This document shows, in pieces, positions 39,819 through 51,800 of a stretch of 64,000 bases of DNA. Where the stretch lies: positions 545,001-609,000 of the forward strand of contig NC_051087.1 in NCBI RefSeq assembly GCF_901709675.1, given 5' to 3'. Positions within the stretch are counted from its first letter, which is position 1. Every line of letters begins with the position of its first letter. The stretch is from Syngnathus acus (Eukaryota > Chordata > Actinopteri > Syngnathiformes > Syngnathidae). A program made the position numbers and the translations under genes. A model generated the notes under the pieces. That model was not told the origin of the DNA. It searched no databases and saw only the letters and a program-made list of their open reading frames with translations.

Positions 39819-40774
39819 GATTTTCTGTCACGAAAAGAGCATGAGAAGAAGAAGAAAAAGAAAAAAAAAACTTGATAAGCCCACGGCCGCCCGCTTTTAG
39901 TCCTTAGCCGCTATTTCGCTTAGTATTTGCTCAAGTTCAGTTAAGTTTAGCCAACGAGCTAATGTTACACACACTAAACAGGATTAAAAACTTGTGGTGT
40001 CATTTCATGTCAGTTGCTTAGTCACTGATTAATGTCCAAACAGTTGACGAATCGACACATAAGTATTTTTGGACTACTTTGGGTTTGAATGGAGGCATAC
40101 TTAAAAAAAAAAAGTTGTTAGCTACCTGCTTTAGCTTCAACTTGTTTACTAGCTTGGATCGAGTGCCAGTGTGAGTTGGGGGCTAAAAAACGCCTATGGT
40201 AAAGATTAGCTCACACCATTGGCTGAAATATCCTTGGGTAACGCCCACTGTCTTTGGGATCAGCCAATGAGGTGTAACGTGAAATTCAGACTTTTCGGCG
40301 CATGTTTGTTGACAGTTGCGTGCGCGCTTGACAAAAAAAAAAAAAAAAAAAAAAAACAGGAGTAAAAAAACTAGATAATGAAGTGAAACAAAAAAAGTGA
40401 CCACATAGTACCTTTGGGTGACGCCCAGCATTTTGAGGTTGGTGTCTCTGGCTTGTACGTGACGTCAGAAATCCGCCGACCGCCTTTCAAGCGCACCAAT
40501 GTGAAGCAAAATTTAAAAATAGCAATTGAAAAATAGTACGACAAAAATTCAAGCTTTACCTATTTTCCAACAATACTGATTAGACTCATTGTTTCATATT
40601 GAATTTTATTTGAAGTATCTAGCCTGTCACTTTATTTCATTGACTTAAACCCAATAGTGTATGTAATGTAATACTTTTTCTTGACTTTGACTGGGGCCTG
40701 GTTGGCAGGAAAATGTTTTTTCTACCTCGACACTTCATGCCCCCCACCCCTCCCACTTCCCACATCACCTGCGC
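39819..40774. other. Divergent intergenic region between gtpbp1 and the galectin gene
   Basis: About 950 bp separate two divergently oriented start codons, so the gtpbp1 promoter and upstream galectin elements must lie here. An (A)n run is at 40333-40357. Two related words, CTTGGGTAACGCCCA and CTTTGGGTGACGCCCA, occur near 40232 and 40413. No coding sequence was found. Confidence 0.5.
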
Positions 40775-40782
40775 TATATAAA
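40775..40782 (+). promoter_or_regulatory. TATA box of the galectin gene
   Basis: TATATAAA lies about 70 bp upstream of the ATG. With normal spacing, transcription would start near 40805-40812, giving a short 5' UTR. A canonical TATA box fits a strongly expressed, tissue-restricted gene. Confidence 0.75.
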
Positions 40783-40852
40783 CCTCAGAAGCGGCCATCG
40801 CGGTCTCTTGTCACTCGAGTCACGAGCCGCTCAAGAACACCAAGCAGCCAAG

Positions 40853-42211
40853 ATGGTAAGTGGTCCACTCGTATTCATTTCGGGCATTCCTCGTTTTGAT
40901 TTTCTCTAATAATTCATCTTGAATTAAAAAGGAATGACGTTCCCTTTTCCATAACATAGGCTCCGTTGAAGGAAGTAACTGTTCATTTCCCAATGGTGAT
41001 GCTAATCTCAACGGTTCTCTCATCGTGCGCTTCATTTTCCATCCACCCATTTCATTCATTCAAACATTGTGAGGTGGATGATCTAAAGTGTTGAACTGTC
41101 AGTAAAAATTCATTGTAAATACTCCCCGATAATTAGGAAAGACTGCATAAAGCCGTAGATCCAATCTTATATGTGAGTGCGGTCCAAGAAACAGCAAAAC
41201 AATCAATCAATCAATCCGTCAAATATATAAATAAAGCATGAAATATGTTATAAGCCTGGAAAGACCCAATGTAAGCTAGTATATATATTGTTATAGGTGG
41301 AGCACAGATGGTTTATGTCTTTATGGTTTTATGTGATGCGGTGTACAAACGGCAAGTTCCTGTTTCCAGAGATGATTATGTGGTGACCTGGTTGATCATC
41401 AACACGGATGATAAGAACACCTTGCGTAAATATTAGCGGACAGTAGAGTTGAATTGTTGCCCTGAGCACGCGGGCATTGGCTCAACTCATGTGAATAGAA
41501 GTAGAATCCGGGTTAAGGTGAAGAAAATGCACTGTCCGTCTGTCCATCCATCCATCCATCCATCCATCCATCCATCCGTCTTTGTCCATCACAGAAAGTC
41601 ATGGGCATGAGCTTTAAGGAAGGGCAGGAGTTCAAGATCCGTGTCAAGCCCAAAGATGACTGCAACAGGTCAGTCCCCCGAACAATCGACCGGATCCAAC
41701 ACAGTCGCTTCGGCTTCACGTCTTTTCACCATCTTTCAGATTCAGCATCAATATCGGCCACGACTCGGACAACATCGCGCTGCACTTCAACCCGCGCTTT
41801 GACCAGAGTGCCATCATCTGCAACTCCATGTCGGGAGGCTCCTGGGGCGACGAGCACCGCGACGACAACTTCTGCTTCTCCCACGGCGAGGAGAGCAAGG
41901 TACCGCACGCAGTGGTTTTATTAGCCTGTCGCGCAACTATGCTAGGTCAAAAGCCACGTGATCACACCCTACTTTATTGGGCCATAAAAAGCCCTTTCAA
42001 AAGCTACAGTCTCATTTCACATTTCCAAGTTCAGTAAGGACTTTTTTTCCCCCTTGTCTTCCAGTTCTACATCAACTTCAACAACGAAGAGTTCATCATC
42101 AAGTTGCCCAACGGCTCCACAATTACTTTCCCCAACCGGCTGGCCGACGTCAAGTACAATTACTTTGATGTCGCTGGCGAGGCCAAGATCGTCGGCATGA
42201 AGATCAAGTAG
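40853..42211 (+). CDS. lgals2: Prototype galectin, galectin-2-like, 4 exons, 127 aa
   Basis: Exons 40853-40855, 41595-41668, 41740-41899 and 42065-42211 join in frame (384 nt); the first coding exon holds only the start codon. The product is a single carbohydrate-recognition domain with no signal peptide, as usual for galectins, which bind beta-galactosides and are secreted non-classically. All ligand residues of the family signature are present: H41, N43 and R45 (HFNPR), N54, W61, E64 and R66 (WGDEHR). The length equals a prototype galectin (about 130-135 aa). Galectin-1 and -2 are hard to separate by eye; the lack of an N-terminal extension and CNSMSGGSWGDE are compatible with teleost lgals2-type genes and congerins. 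LGALS1 and LGALS2 are both on human 22q13.1. Confidence 0.9.
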
Positions 42212-42378
42212 AGAGTCGGTGGAGGAAAAAAACCCTAACGTGACTCATCGTCAACCATCCTGGCTCTCCTGGACAGCTTGGGAGGATGTCTTTGACCTTG
42301 GAACCATCTTGTAATGACAAGAAAACGCCACAAGAGGAAGTCAGACAACGGCCTGGTTCAATAGTCGACAGGTTTGTG

Positions 42379-42384
42379 AATAAA
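42379..42384 (+). terminator. Poly-A signal of the galectin gene
   Basis: AATAAA lies 168 bp beyond the stop codon and is followed by a T-rich stretch at about 42410-42430 that could serve as the downstream element. Confidence 0.75.
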
Positions 42385-42951
42385 TACGATTAAAATTGGA
42401 CAAAGTCTTTTGGTTTTTTTTTGTTTTTTTTACACACAGGTCAATCGCAACATAGTTATTGTTAAAGTCAATCATTTAACTTAATTTACTTTCAAATTAA
42501 AAGCGGGATTAAAAGTAATAAATGTGTCAATGTTGTGCCCAGTTTTGGCTCCATTTTAGGGAGTAGCTGGGAAAAGGCTACCCTGGAGGGCTTATTCAGT
42601 CGTGTTTGCGTTACGTGACAAAACAAACCTGAGAGAAAAAAAAAACAACCAATGGGCCCGTGAGATAATTAGCAGGAGGACTCCAAAGAGTGGGGAGAGG
42701 CCGAGGAATGTAGCACAGCGTGATGACATTCCCGCAAAGAAGAATGTATGTGGGAAACTCAAACACCACTTCAGCAATCTAATTTAATCGGCAATATTTT
42801 TCGTCACAGAAATGAACAGTAAAATGTTACATTGCAAAAAATAGATATATAAAAGTGACTCATTTTGCAAGATTCTGAACTTTTTTTGCCGGTTGTCAGT
42901 CTTGGGATTGAAATAGATGAGGTAAGTCAACTCAAGAGAGTTTTCAAGCCT

Positions 42952-43959
42952 TCAATGGGAGTCCCGAGGGGGCGGGCTTTCGCTCATCTGGATCCTGCTG
43001 CCGCTCACTGTGGACTGGCTTTTGTGCGCCAGGTAATCCTTGTAGTTTCTGGTGAGCAGCGTGTAGAGGAAAGGGTTGACGCAGCTGTTGCCGTACGTCA
43101 GACAGGTGACAAAAAAGTTGACGTAGTTGTGAGTGGCCGGGGACAGAGCCTTGAGGGACTCCGGCGAGAAGAGCTGAGTCAGCTGCCAGCCCCAGAAGGG
43201 CAGGAAACAGGCCCAGTAGGCCAGCACAATGCTGAAGATCATGACGGCCACACGCTGTTTGAGGCCTCGCCGGCGGGCCGAGCGTCCCGCCAGCCGGGCC
43301 TGCGTGGCCCAGTAGCGCCTGGCGAGGCCCGCGTACAGCGACACCATGACCAGACCCGGGACCAGAACGCTGGTCAGGAACAGGACGCCCGCGTAGGCCT
43401 TGAAGGCCTCCCGGGTCCACGTGGGGAAGCACATCCGCTTCACCACGCCGGCCGGAGACGGCTTGTCCCGCTTGAGTCGGATCATGACCATCATGGGCAG
43501 AGTGAGCGCGAAGGCCGTGGCCCAGATGACGGCCGCCGCCGTCTTGCGGCTGCGCGGGGACGAGTCGCGGGCGCTCATGGGCCGCGCCACGGCGCGGTAG
43601 CGCTCCAAGCTCATGGCCGCCAGGATGAAGACGCTGGCGTGCATGGTGAGCAGGTCCAGACTGAGCAGCACCCGGCAGCCGGCGTCCCCGAAGAGCCAGT
43701 CGTGGGCAAAATAGGTGACCACCACAAAGGGGATGGTGGACAGGTAGAGCAGGTCGGCCAGCGCCAGGTTGGCCACGTAGATGTAGACGGAGCCCGTGCG
43801 GCGCAGCGCCGCCGAGCGCGTGATGGCCAGCGTGTACGCGTTGCCCGCCGTGCCCAGGAGCCACATGACCGTCAGGGTGGCGCCCAGCAGGGACGTCACC
43901 CACAGGCCGGCGCCCTCTGAGGGGCCTCCCGACGACGCATTGCTGCCATTGGAGTTCAT
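42952..43959 (-). CDS. uts2r: Urotensin II receptor (UTS2R-type class A GPCR), single exon, 335 aa
   Basis: One uninterrupted frame encodes a rhodopsin-like receptor. The N-terminus has two N-glycosylation sequons (N4, N7). TM1 has GNAYTLAIT and TM2 NLALADLLYL. TM3 contains D102, placed like the ligand-contacting Asp3.32, and TMHAS, followed by ERY (119-121). TM6 reads YWACFLPFW and TM7 CLTYGNSCVNPFLY. The words GNAYTL, LALADLLYL, TMHAS and LTYGNSC match the urotensin II receptor closely. Family members couple mainly to Gq and mediate vasoactive and osmoregulatory effects of urotensin II and URP peptides. The human receptor is longer (389 aa), mainly in its termini. Teleosts have several uts2r paralogues, and which one this is cannot be decided here. 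An ATTAAA on the minus strand at 42788-42783 is a candidate poly-A signal. Confidence 0.93.
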   Translation of the reverse strand: MNSNGSNASSGGPSEGAGLWVTSLLGATLTVMWLLGTAGNAYTLAITRSAALRRTGSVYIYVANLALADLLYLSTIPFVVVTYFAHDWLFGDAGCRVLLSLDLLTMHASVFILAAMSLERYRAVARPMSARDSSPRSRKTAAAVIWATAFALTLPMMVMIRLKRDKPSPAGVVKRMCFPTWTREAFKAYAGVLFLTSVLVPGLVMVSLYAGLARRYWATQARLAGRSARRRGLKQRVAVMIFSIVLAYWACFLPFWGWQLTQLFSPESLKALSPATHNYVNFFVTCLTYGNSCVNPFLYTLLTRNYKDYLAHKSQSTVSGSRIQMSESPPPRDSH

Positions 43960-45046
43960 TGCCGCTTCGAATCGGATGACGTCATCTGGGATGAAAATGC
44001 TTCCGAGAAAACCTGCACACTAAATCCTACATGCAAAGAAATAGCTTGTAAATATGGGTTTTCATTGAGCAATGTCATATGGTGATAATTCCCATTCATT
44101 TTTTTCATAGAGTCGTTTTACTGCAGTTGCCTTTTTTTTTCATTTGCAAACTTTTTTCAAATTCTACACTTTGCAATAGTGAGCATTCTACACAGTGAAC
44201 GACAAGATAACAATGACACCGTCAAAAAGTGCGAGGAAAATCACCGTGGCGGCGGCAAGCGCGACGAGTCCCGATCATGTCCGATTTGTGGCTTCGTCCG
44301 TGCAATCTTGTGGCCCCGTCCGTCACCTCATGGGCTGCGTCTCCGCTTGACTTTTGTCGCTCGCTCGCTCGGGTGTTGAAGCGCCGTTGCTGCACCGGCC
44401 CCCCGCCCGCCCACCCGCAGCTCACCAGCACCAATGGCAACTTTGGGACAGCCTCAACTCTTTGTTGAAATATTTCGTTGAGTATTCGAGGAATGCACAC
44501 CGCATAGATTGAGTTTGCAAGGGTTAAAAACAGGTAAAACAAACCTCCCAAAAAGTTGTATTAGCGTCATGACTTTTTTTTTTTTTTTTTTATGAAACAA
44601 TGGTTTTATGTTATTCACTGCGCTTGCTCTCGCTCGAATTCCATGTTAAAGCTGTCCCAACTCCAAAATTACACGTTGCGGCTATATTTAAATTAAATAC
44701 GAACATAATGCACGATTGAAAAGAAAACATGTTTTAAATATTTGATTCTCTGGCTAATAATTAGGAACAGGGACCGCACCCCAAACAAATGTAAAAGCCG
44801 AGAAACTGCTTTATTAAGTTTGACTTATTAATATGTTTACAAATAAAATGTAAGAGCAACTCCTCCAAAAAGTAATACAAAAAAATCTAAAAAAAAAATG
44901 GGGAAAGACTTAAGGGTTTAAAAAGAGCCACTAGGTGGCACTGTTGAACGCGAGCGATGAATGGACCACTTTTTGCCTTTTATCGCCAGTCCGCTTTTTT
45001 TTTCCTTAACACCAAAATGTTAATGGGCAATCCGCTGCTGGGTCAA
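43960..45046. other. Intergenic region upstream of uts2r and downstream of adap1
   Basis: It contains the presumed uts2r 5' region and the adap1 3' UTR. TTTATT at 44810-44815 is AATAAA on the minus strand, about 232 nt past the adap1 stop, and is a good poly-A candidate. A poly-T run lies at 44573-44592. No other gene was seen. Confidence 0.5.
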
Positions 45047-48000
45047 TCAATGTCTGTGCTTCAACAAAGCCTCCACTGGAAAGAGAACACAAACGTCCAA
45101 AAATGAGCTGATATATCATATTTCAACATTTGGCGACAATTGGCTCTTACTGGTGTACTCCTGGGGGGACATCTGAGCGCTCATGACGTCATTGAAGAGC
45201 TTGAGCCAGTCGTGCTGCTCGGCCTCCGACTCGCAGGTGAACAGGAAGCAGCGGTCGGGCGTGACGATGGTGATGCCGTGCCGCCAGGCGCCGTTGCAGT
45301 AGGTGCCGGCGGGTAGGCCGGCCGAGACGCTGTAGTGCTCCTTGCTGCCCAGGAAAACCTCGCCCTTGGCGAAGGCGTCCTGCGAAGGCAAAACAGGCTC
45401 ACAGCCGACTGCTTCGAGAAAGGCAGTCGAGGGAAAAACAGCAACATTTGCAAAAACATTGCGCATTTAGCTCAAAATGCTTTTCTCACTACACTTCTGT
45501 GACTTTGCCATTTTTTTTTCCAAAATCGGTTTGCAAAAAGAAAATCCAACACAACGTCATATCGTGAAATGAAAATTGGATGAAGTGTGTTGTTGGCCTA
45601 CCAGAGGGTCCTTGTAGTACATGAGTCGTCGCTGGTCCAAAGTGAACCAACGTTTCTTGAAGCCTTCAGTTTGCTAGCAAAAAGGCAACCAAAAACAATA
45701 ACATCAATCGGAACGCAGCCTTTTTTGTCATTTTACATTTCAAGTTTGCCGGCAAACGTTTAGCGCCGAGCTCGTCGAAGCCCGAATGGAACATCCGGAA
45801 GTGGTTTTTTTTTGGTCTGGCACATAATGGCGTCTTTACATCGACGGAGGGGGAATCTGAGTTTGAGTTAAGTGGCGGTTCAGGTTTCTCAAAGGCCAAA
45901 TGTTGTGCAAGTCCTCTCAGGTTGGACTCGCTTGCTAGATGAGCGACACAGTCCAAATTCTTGTGCAATATGAAGAGTTGACCTACCCTGGGACCCGTCT
46001 TCTCCATGTAGCCCTCCTTCAGGAAGTTGCGGGTAAGTTTGGGGACCAGCTGAGAAAAAAAACAAAAAGTTGTTTTTTGGAGGCAAAATGGCTGCTTCAG
46101 GCCAAAACGGATGACTTCCTGTTCAACTTGGGCCTTGAGACTTTTTCAAGCGAAATGCCCACCCAGCCACCCAATTTTGTGCAAATAAGTCAATTGTTGT
46201 TGTCATTTTCCAGCTGTCCCAATGAATTCATCTTGAAAATGGCCAACTTCCTGTTCAATTTTGCCTATGTGTTCCCACAAGTTTATTTGGCGCGTCTTGA
46301 CAGGTCCACTCATGGGGGCGCTATTGAGCGCATACAGACCTCGGCGTCCGTGGCTCCGGGAAAGGCCACCTTCATGTAGTGAAGCTGGACGGCTCGGATG
46401 GAATTGAACCAGTTGACGATCTCCTGCAAGGACGAGGCGAAGAATCAGGCCCAAAGCGCGAACCGCCCTGCCCCGCCCCGCCCCGCTAACGGTGAGGCGG
46501 ACCTTGCCGCTGTCGTGGTAAAGGAAAATGTTGCGGGTGCTGTAGTCTTTGAGGTACGTGATCTGCAGGCCGTTGGGGTGGCCGATCTTGTCGGGCTGGA
46601 AGGTGGCGTTGATGCTGTCCACCTTGATCACCGCTTTGGGCTCCTTGGCCTGCAGCCAGAGCACAGCTCAAAAAAGCCATCTCAATCCTTGCCAGAATAA
46701 AGTTGGATTTTTTGTCATATGGCATGCACGTTTGCTTACATCGTGCTTGGTGAAGTACTTGAGCGTGCCCTCCCTCTCGGAGAGGACGAATCGCCTGCTG
46801 AGGAACTGCCCGTTGTCCCGCCCCCTTTTCATCAAGGCGCCGTCCCTGGTGGCTGCGGGGCCAAAGGTCATGCTAAGCACTGCTGTCACTTCTCTCCCAA
46901 GCTCAAAATAAGCATTTCATGACCACAAACATTGTCAAAATTCTCATGATTGCTACTTTTTAAAAATGGATGCAATATTAGAATTTTCTTTTTAAAAACG
47001 CCTTGATTTTTGCGCGTTGGCTTGCCTTCCTCATAGGTAAACTTGTTGCCGGGTTGGCTGAATTCCTTGCGCTCGTACTTTGCTCGTATCCATTGCTCCT
47101 TCAGGACCCTGATGGCATGAAAGCGACGTTACGCAGCATCAGAAAGCAAGCGCGAGCTCCTCACAAATCCGTCATTGGCAAATGTTGACTTAGCACGCTA
47201 GTAACAACGCTAACTCTCTCGCCGAACGATTGCCGACAACGTCTGTACTCACTGGCAGTCTTTGTGCGACGGCTTGTAATAGTAGACGGGAACGGCCGCC
47301 TCGTATTTGCTCTTCATCCGCTCGTTTCCCTTCTCCGCCATGAACTGTCCCGCAAAAAATAAAAAGGCAAAACAATATGAACGTGGACGGAGATGAATAG
47401 ATGGGAAATGGTGTCGTTACCTGGATCTCGTGGTCCTCCCAGTGGGAAAGACTCAGAGACTTGACCTTGCTGACGTCGAGAATGTTGCGGTGGATTCCGG
47501 AACAGGCCAGACAGATGAAAACCCCCAACGAGGTGGAACCCCAGTCGGGATCTGCATGCAACAGACAACTCAGAGAAGGAAGGAGCCCAAGCTCTGCCCC
47601 CCCACCTCGAAATATGTTTTGAAAGCCAAAGTGTTATGTGTCCAAAATGAAGTTTCAGCTTTTGTAACAGGTTTTCTCACGATGCTCGTCACATGGCACC
47701 TTTTCCAACCAAAGCAAGTGTTTGAACTTGAAGCTTCATTGTCAAGCTTGACCAAATCTGGCGTGTCGGCTTGGACTTAAAGCTAAGACGTAATCAATGT
47801 GACGCAAACGTACTCCAGTGTCCATTTTTCAAGAAGGTGACGTGGTTTTTTTGGTCTTCCACCCACCAGCAAATATTTCACCGTCTGGCCTAAATATTTC
47901 CTTCAACGCCCATTTTGAAAGGCAAATCTCATTTTGATGTGGAAGAAAACGGAGGCTTCCTCGGCATGCCTGCACATATGAACCCAGGAGGGCGTGTGCA

Positions 48001-48215
48001 GCGTGTCCGGACTCGCACTAAACTTGAAATCCTTTTGGTGTTTCCACGTCGCATAACCCCCCTAAATGTTTTCCCACTCCAAAATGTTTTCTGGCAAGAA
48101 AAGTCACACAAGCGTTAGCAGAAAGAGAGTTGTGCTTCTCACCTGCTGCCCCGCAGTCTGCACAGGTGCCATTTCCTGGCCTCTGCAGGATTTCCCTGAG
48201 TGCCCGAGCGGACAT
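45047..48215 (-). CDS. adap1: ArfGAP with dual PH domains 1 (ADAP1, centaurin-alpha-1 type), 11 exons, 371 aa
   Basis: Exons 48215-48143, 47551-47421, 47344-47253, 47108-47026, 46852-46740, 46649-46503, 46423-46340, 46049-45987, 45673-45602, 45379-45151 and 45075-45047 join in frame (1116 nt; human ADAP1 374 aa). The ArfGAP zinc finger is intact: C18-x2-C21-x16-C38-x2-C41-x4-R46, with R46 as the arginine finger. Two PH domains follow at about 128-230 and 250-355. ADAP proteins bind PIP3 and IP4 at the plasma membrane and act on ARF6; ADAP1 is strongly neuronal. The C-terminus QEYTMEALLKHRH resembles the ADAP1 ending (QEYAVEAHFKHKP) and not ADAP2. The start follows CCACC, a good Kozak context. 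Intron 4 uses a GC donor (AAG|GCAAGC). In human, ADAP1 neighbours ELFN1, the paralogue of elfn2. Confidence 0.93.
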
Positions 48216-48614
48216 GGTGGACAGACAAAAGTTTCTTCGTGCTAGAAGACAGAGAGAAACAAATGACGGTGGTCTGTGCAGGATGGTGGTGGTTGGGTCG
48301 GGGCGGGGAGGGGGGATTCTCCCAAGGTGTGTCTCCTCCTGGCTCCCCCGCCGGAAGTGCGCCTGACTGGACGAACACGATGACAAAGTCCTCACAGGGG
48401 ACGCGCGTCCATGCTGGAGAGATGATGGCTGCGTAAATTCCACCAATGACGCAGCCTGTGAGCGCGCGCGCGCGCGCGTGGGTGGGTAACCCGATACCGT
48501 ACAAGGAAGTGCATTGCAAAGGGTTGCAAGACTTGCTCCCCCCTCCCTCTGCTTCCCAACATGCATGTTGCACCTGAGGCCCAACAAGAATTTCAAATAT
48601 ATAAATAAACAACT
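48216..48614. other. adap1 upstream region
   Basis: This is the 5' flank of adap1 and includes a (GC)n alternating purine-pyrimidine run near 48462-48479 that could adopt Z-DNA. No separate gene is supported. Confidence 0.45.
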
Positions 48615-48827
48615 TTAAATGTAAAACGATTCAATAGTGGGCCTCAAAGATGAAGTTATGCATAAACTGATAAATGATCCGTGCATCTCTTTGATGAATG
48701 GTTTGCTACCTGGTACATGTACAGCCGCCCCTGTCCGGCCACGTTCGGGATCCTTTGAGCCATCAGTAAAAATGAATGAATACCCTAGCCTAGCACTAGA
48801 CTTCCTTTCTAGATGTCTTTCAGGCAC
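48615..48827 (-). pseudogene. LINE fragment with RNase H motif
   Basis: The minus-strand frame (70 codons) includes YSFIFTDGSKDPERGRTGAA, the N-terminal strand of a non-LTR retrotransposon RNase H domain; the Asp of TDGS would be the first catalytic residue. The reading frame then loses similarity and stops, with no reverse transcriptase around it, so this is a short dead remnant. RNase H domains of this kind occur in I-clade-type LINEs; the clade is inferred. Confidence 0.7.
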
Positions 48828-51800
48828 GAATCCCTTTTTGTTAGTGCTTTACTTTTCCACGACACCACACTTCTGCTTTTCCCGTCACCTGACCAAAAGT
48901 CACCAATCAGGAGCTAGCAGTTTAGGCGGATGCAAGTGAATGAATAAAAGTGTAAATCATTTTCAAACAGGAATTTAGATATGTATTATAACAAATTAGC
49001 TTAATTTTCATACATTTCCAAACCTTACACGAGTACACTATGTAATATCACATGCGGCCAATAGGGGGAGACAGCGCACCATGTTTGGATTTCAACGGTG
49101 TCCGCGAGGCGCATTTATACATATAGATATAAATCATCACTGTTTATCATAGGACGACATTTTTACATCATCAATACAGACACATATTGAAGGAAATGAA
49201 AGGCACAGACAGTCCTGTCAAGCCATGAAATCACTTTAGATTCACACGATCAAAAGAAAGGCCCAAATCGATCAAACTCGTCTTTCATTCAGATTAAAAA
49301 CATGATTTATTCCGTTTATGAGCTGTCACAGCGTCTTCATACGGAGGAAATGACATGATTCTTTTCCCGCTTAGCGAATCAGCTTGAGTGTCAGCTAACA
49401 CATCCATGGTTCCAATCCAAGCTGTTGTCAGCTGTTATTCAATGAGAAATAGGAATCCGTTTTTGCTGCCCGCCCGAGCATCCTTCCCTCTGGATGATCC
49501 ACCTTCACCCTGCGAGGCGGAGCGTTTATTTATTTGTTCATGCTGCTGGTGGAGGGCAAATTACTGGTCGTCATCTTGGTGGTGGGCTGAGGCTTAAAGC
49601 CGATATGATACTTTTTTTTTTAATATATTGCATGCGTGGCAAGCCTACGGTAAGCGCACCGCGTGGGTGTGACGAGGCGGATATCTTTGACCCACCCGTA
49701 CGTGGTGAGGGGCCAAGTGCCAAGCTTCCTTTGGATTTCAAAGACTGACCCTGCGGCAACCTTGGGAGGAAATGCAGTGGGATGGACCACTGACGTTGGA
49801 GTTTCCAGAAAGCTCCGCCTCAAAAGTCAGACGGACGGACGGACGGACGGCGAGAAAATCACCTCGTGCTTGCAGATGTCGCGTGTTGAAACCTAGCTGG
49901 ATGAGTCTGCACTAGAAGTTTTAAAACATTTTTTAGGAAAAGCATTGTCGGGCCATGAGAGCGACTAATGACTTGATCCAAAGCATCGAGGGAGCGAAAT
50001 AACAAGGCGGGCGAGCGAGCGATCGACTTTGACTGGCAGTTGTGGGCGAGCCACGGGCCTCCGTCGCCGTGACAACCGGAAACTGCGCGCGCTTGTCAAA
50101 ACAATCTTTGCGTGGAGCGCGAAGGCAGCTCGCCCGCTGAGCTCGTGGATGACTCCACTTAACTCATGACTTGATATTCGAGACGATAGCAAATGTCAGA
50201 GAACAACACATTTCAGCACCACCAGTGTGCTGAAATAGAGAAGGACGGAACTTTGAACTGGACACGTGAATGCTCCGATGAAAAGGATGTTCCAATCAAC
50301 GAGCGACTTAGGCTCCTGGTGGAAGTGCCGACTCGAGGAGTGGACGTTAGACACTTTTACGCTAGGCCTTCTAGGATTTTCCTGCACTTAAAGATCTTGA
50401 AATACTCCCTATATTAAAACTAATCAGAACCGAACCATAAAATAAAAACAATTGCCAACTCAAACGAATTCAACTGTAAAAAAACAAAATGTAGCGTCAT
50501 ATAAAAGGATTCCAACGCTGCAAGTCAGAAAGCGTCTTGGACATGAAAATGGCGATGATGAGCTCACGACCCGATCCGTCCCAGCCCAGCCCGGCTCGCA
50601 GGTCTCGTACGGACAAGCTCTAATTGGCGGCGGAGGTCTCTCCCGTTCATGTCTTCTTCTTTCCTCTCGACCTGGCGAGCATCTGCTTCATTAGCGGCCC
50701 GCATCTGCCGGCCGGCCAGCCGACTTTCACCAAAATGACGTCGTCCACGTTTGATTCTGAAGACAGAATGCTGCTACTTCATTCTGATCGAGTGCTGACT
50801 GGAACTAGAACGTTTTTTTCTGGTGGATGAATTTGCACCATCAAGTCTCTGAGAAGGTCCAAAATGCTTCTGTTGTGCTGCCCTGGTCCTTACTAGAACC
50901 AGCAGGGCATGTTTTTGTTTTCATAATATAATACCATTTTCACAATATTTTTTTTAAATATACACGTGTAGTTTTTTCTTTTTATAATATAATATTTCTC
51001 CAATATTCTTTTTAAATAAACGCGGACGGTGTCTGGAATGATGCCTCGGAGACGCTCAGCTGCTGAAAAGCTCCTTTTATATGACACCAGAGTGACATTC
51101 AGGAAAACAGAACGGCACATGCAATTTGGGGGAGGTGGGATACACATCACATGTAACAATGCCACCCTTTCTGTGACCTTTCAGTCTGGCATTTGAATCC
51201 AATGACATAAATATGATCTCCATTCCCCGAGCTCTACTACAAGGACGTATTGCATATCTCCAACGTGGTGGAGGCAAACTCGATGCTATACAATATTTAA
51301 TACTTGCAAAGTCTCCGCTACAAAAACACATCTCTGCGTCATGCATACATGTACGGCTCACAAAAAAAAAAAAAAAACGCGGCGAGACCGCCGGACTCTG
51401 TACCAGACCCGACCAGCCAACGGCAACAACGGACAAGGCAAAGCGGAGTCAGAGTTTGCTCGGCGCCGCTTGCCGTAGTTGATTTGCTTTGTTCTCTTGC
51501 TACACGCCGGCAGACCTGAGTCAGATGAGCTGTTTGGTCATTTTCAGCAAAAAAAAAAAAAGAAATCTATGTCTTTGCACTTTTTGATTTGTGCATCCAA
51601 CAACATTGCAGCTCTGCTTATCTTTTATCAGGTGATCAGAATTGATTCCAAAGCCAATTTCCATAACATGTCCCCTTTCAAAAGCACTCAACTCAATGGG
51701 CAAAGATGTCAAACTAGGCTGGAAAGCTCAGCTGGGATGGAGCCTGGGAATTCCAGGCCCACCAAGGCTGACAGTACGTACGAAGTACATATTTGGCCCG

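Noticed and set aside
42865-43920. 351-codon plus-strand frame
   Set aside because: Antisense of the urotensin receptor gene, which is clearly the coding strand by its GPCR motifs.
45116-45466. 116-codon frame ending in TSKSQLSPNVEI as the adap1 terminus
   Set aside because: The donor ACCA|GTAAGA at 45150 splices to a last exon encoding MEALLKHRH, which matches the known ADAP1 C-terminus.
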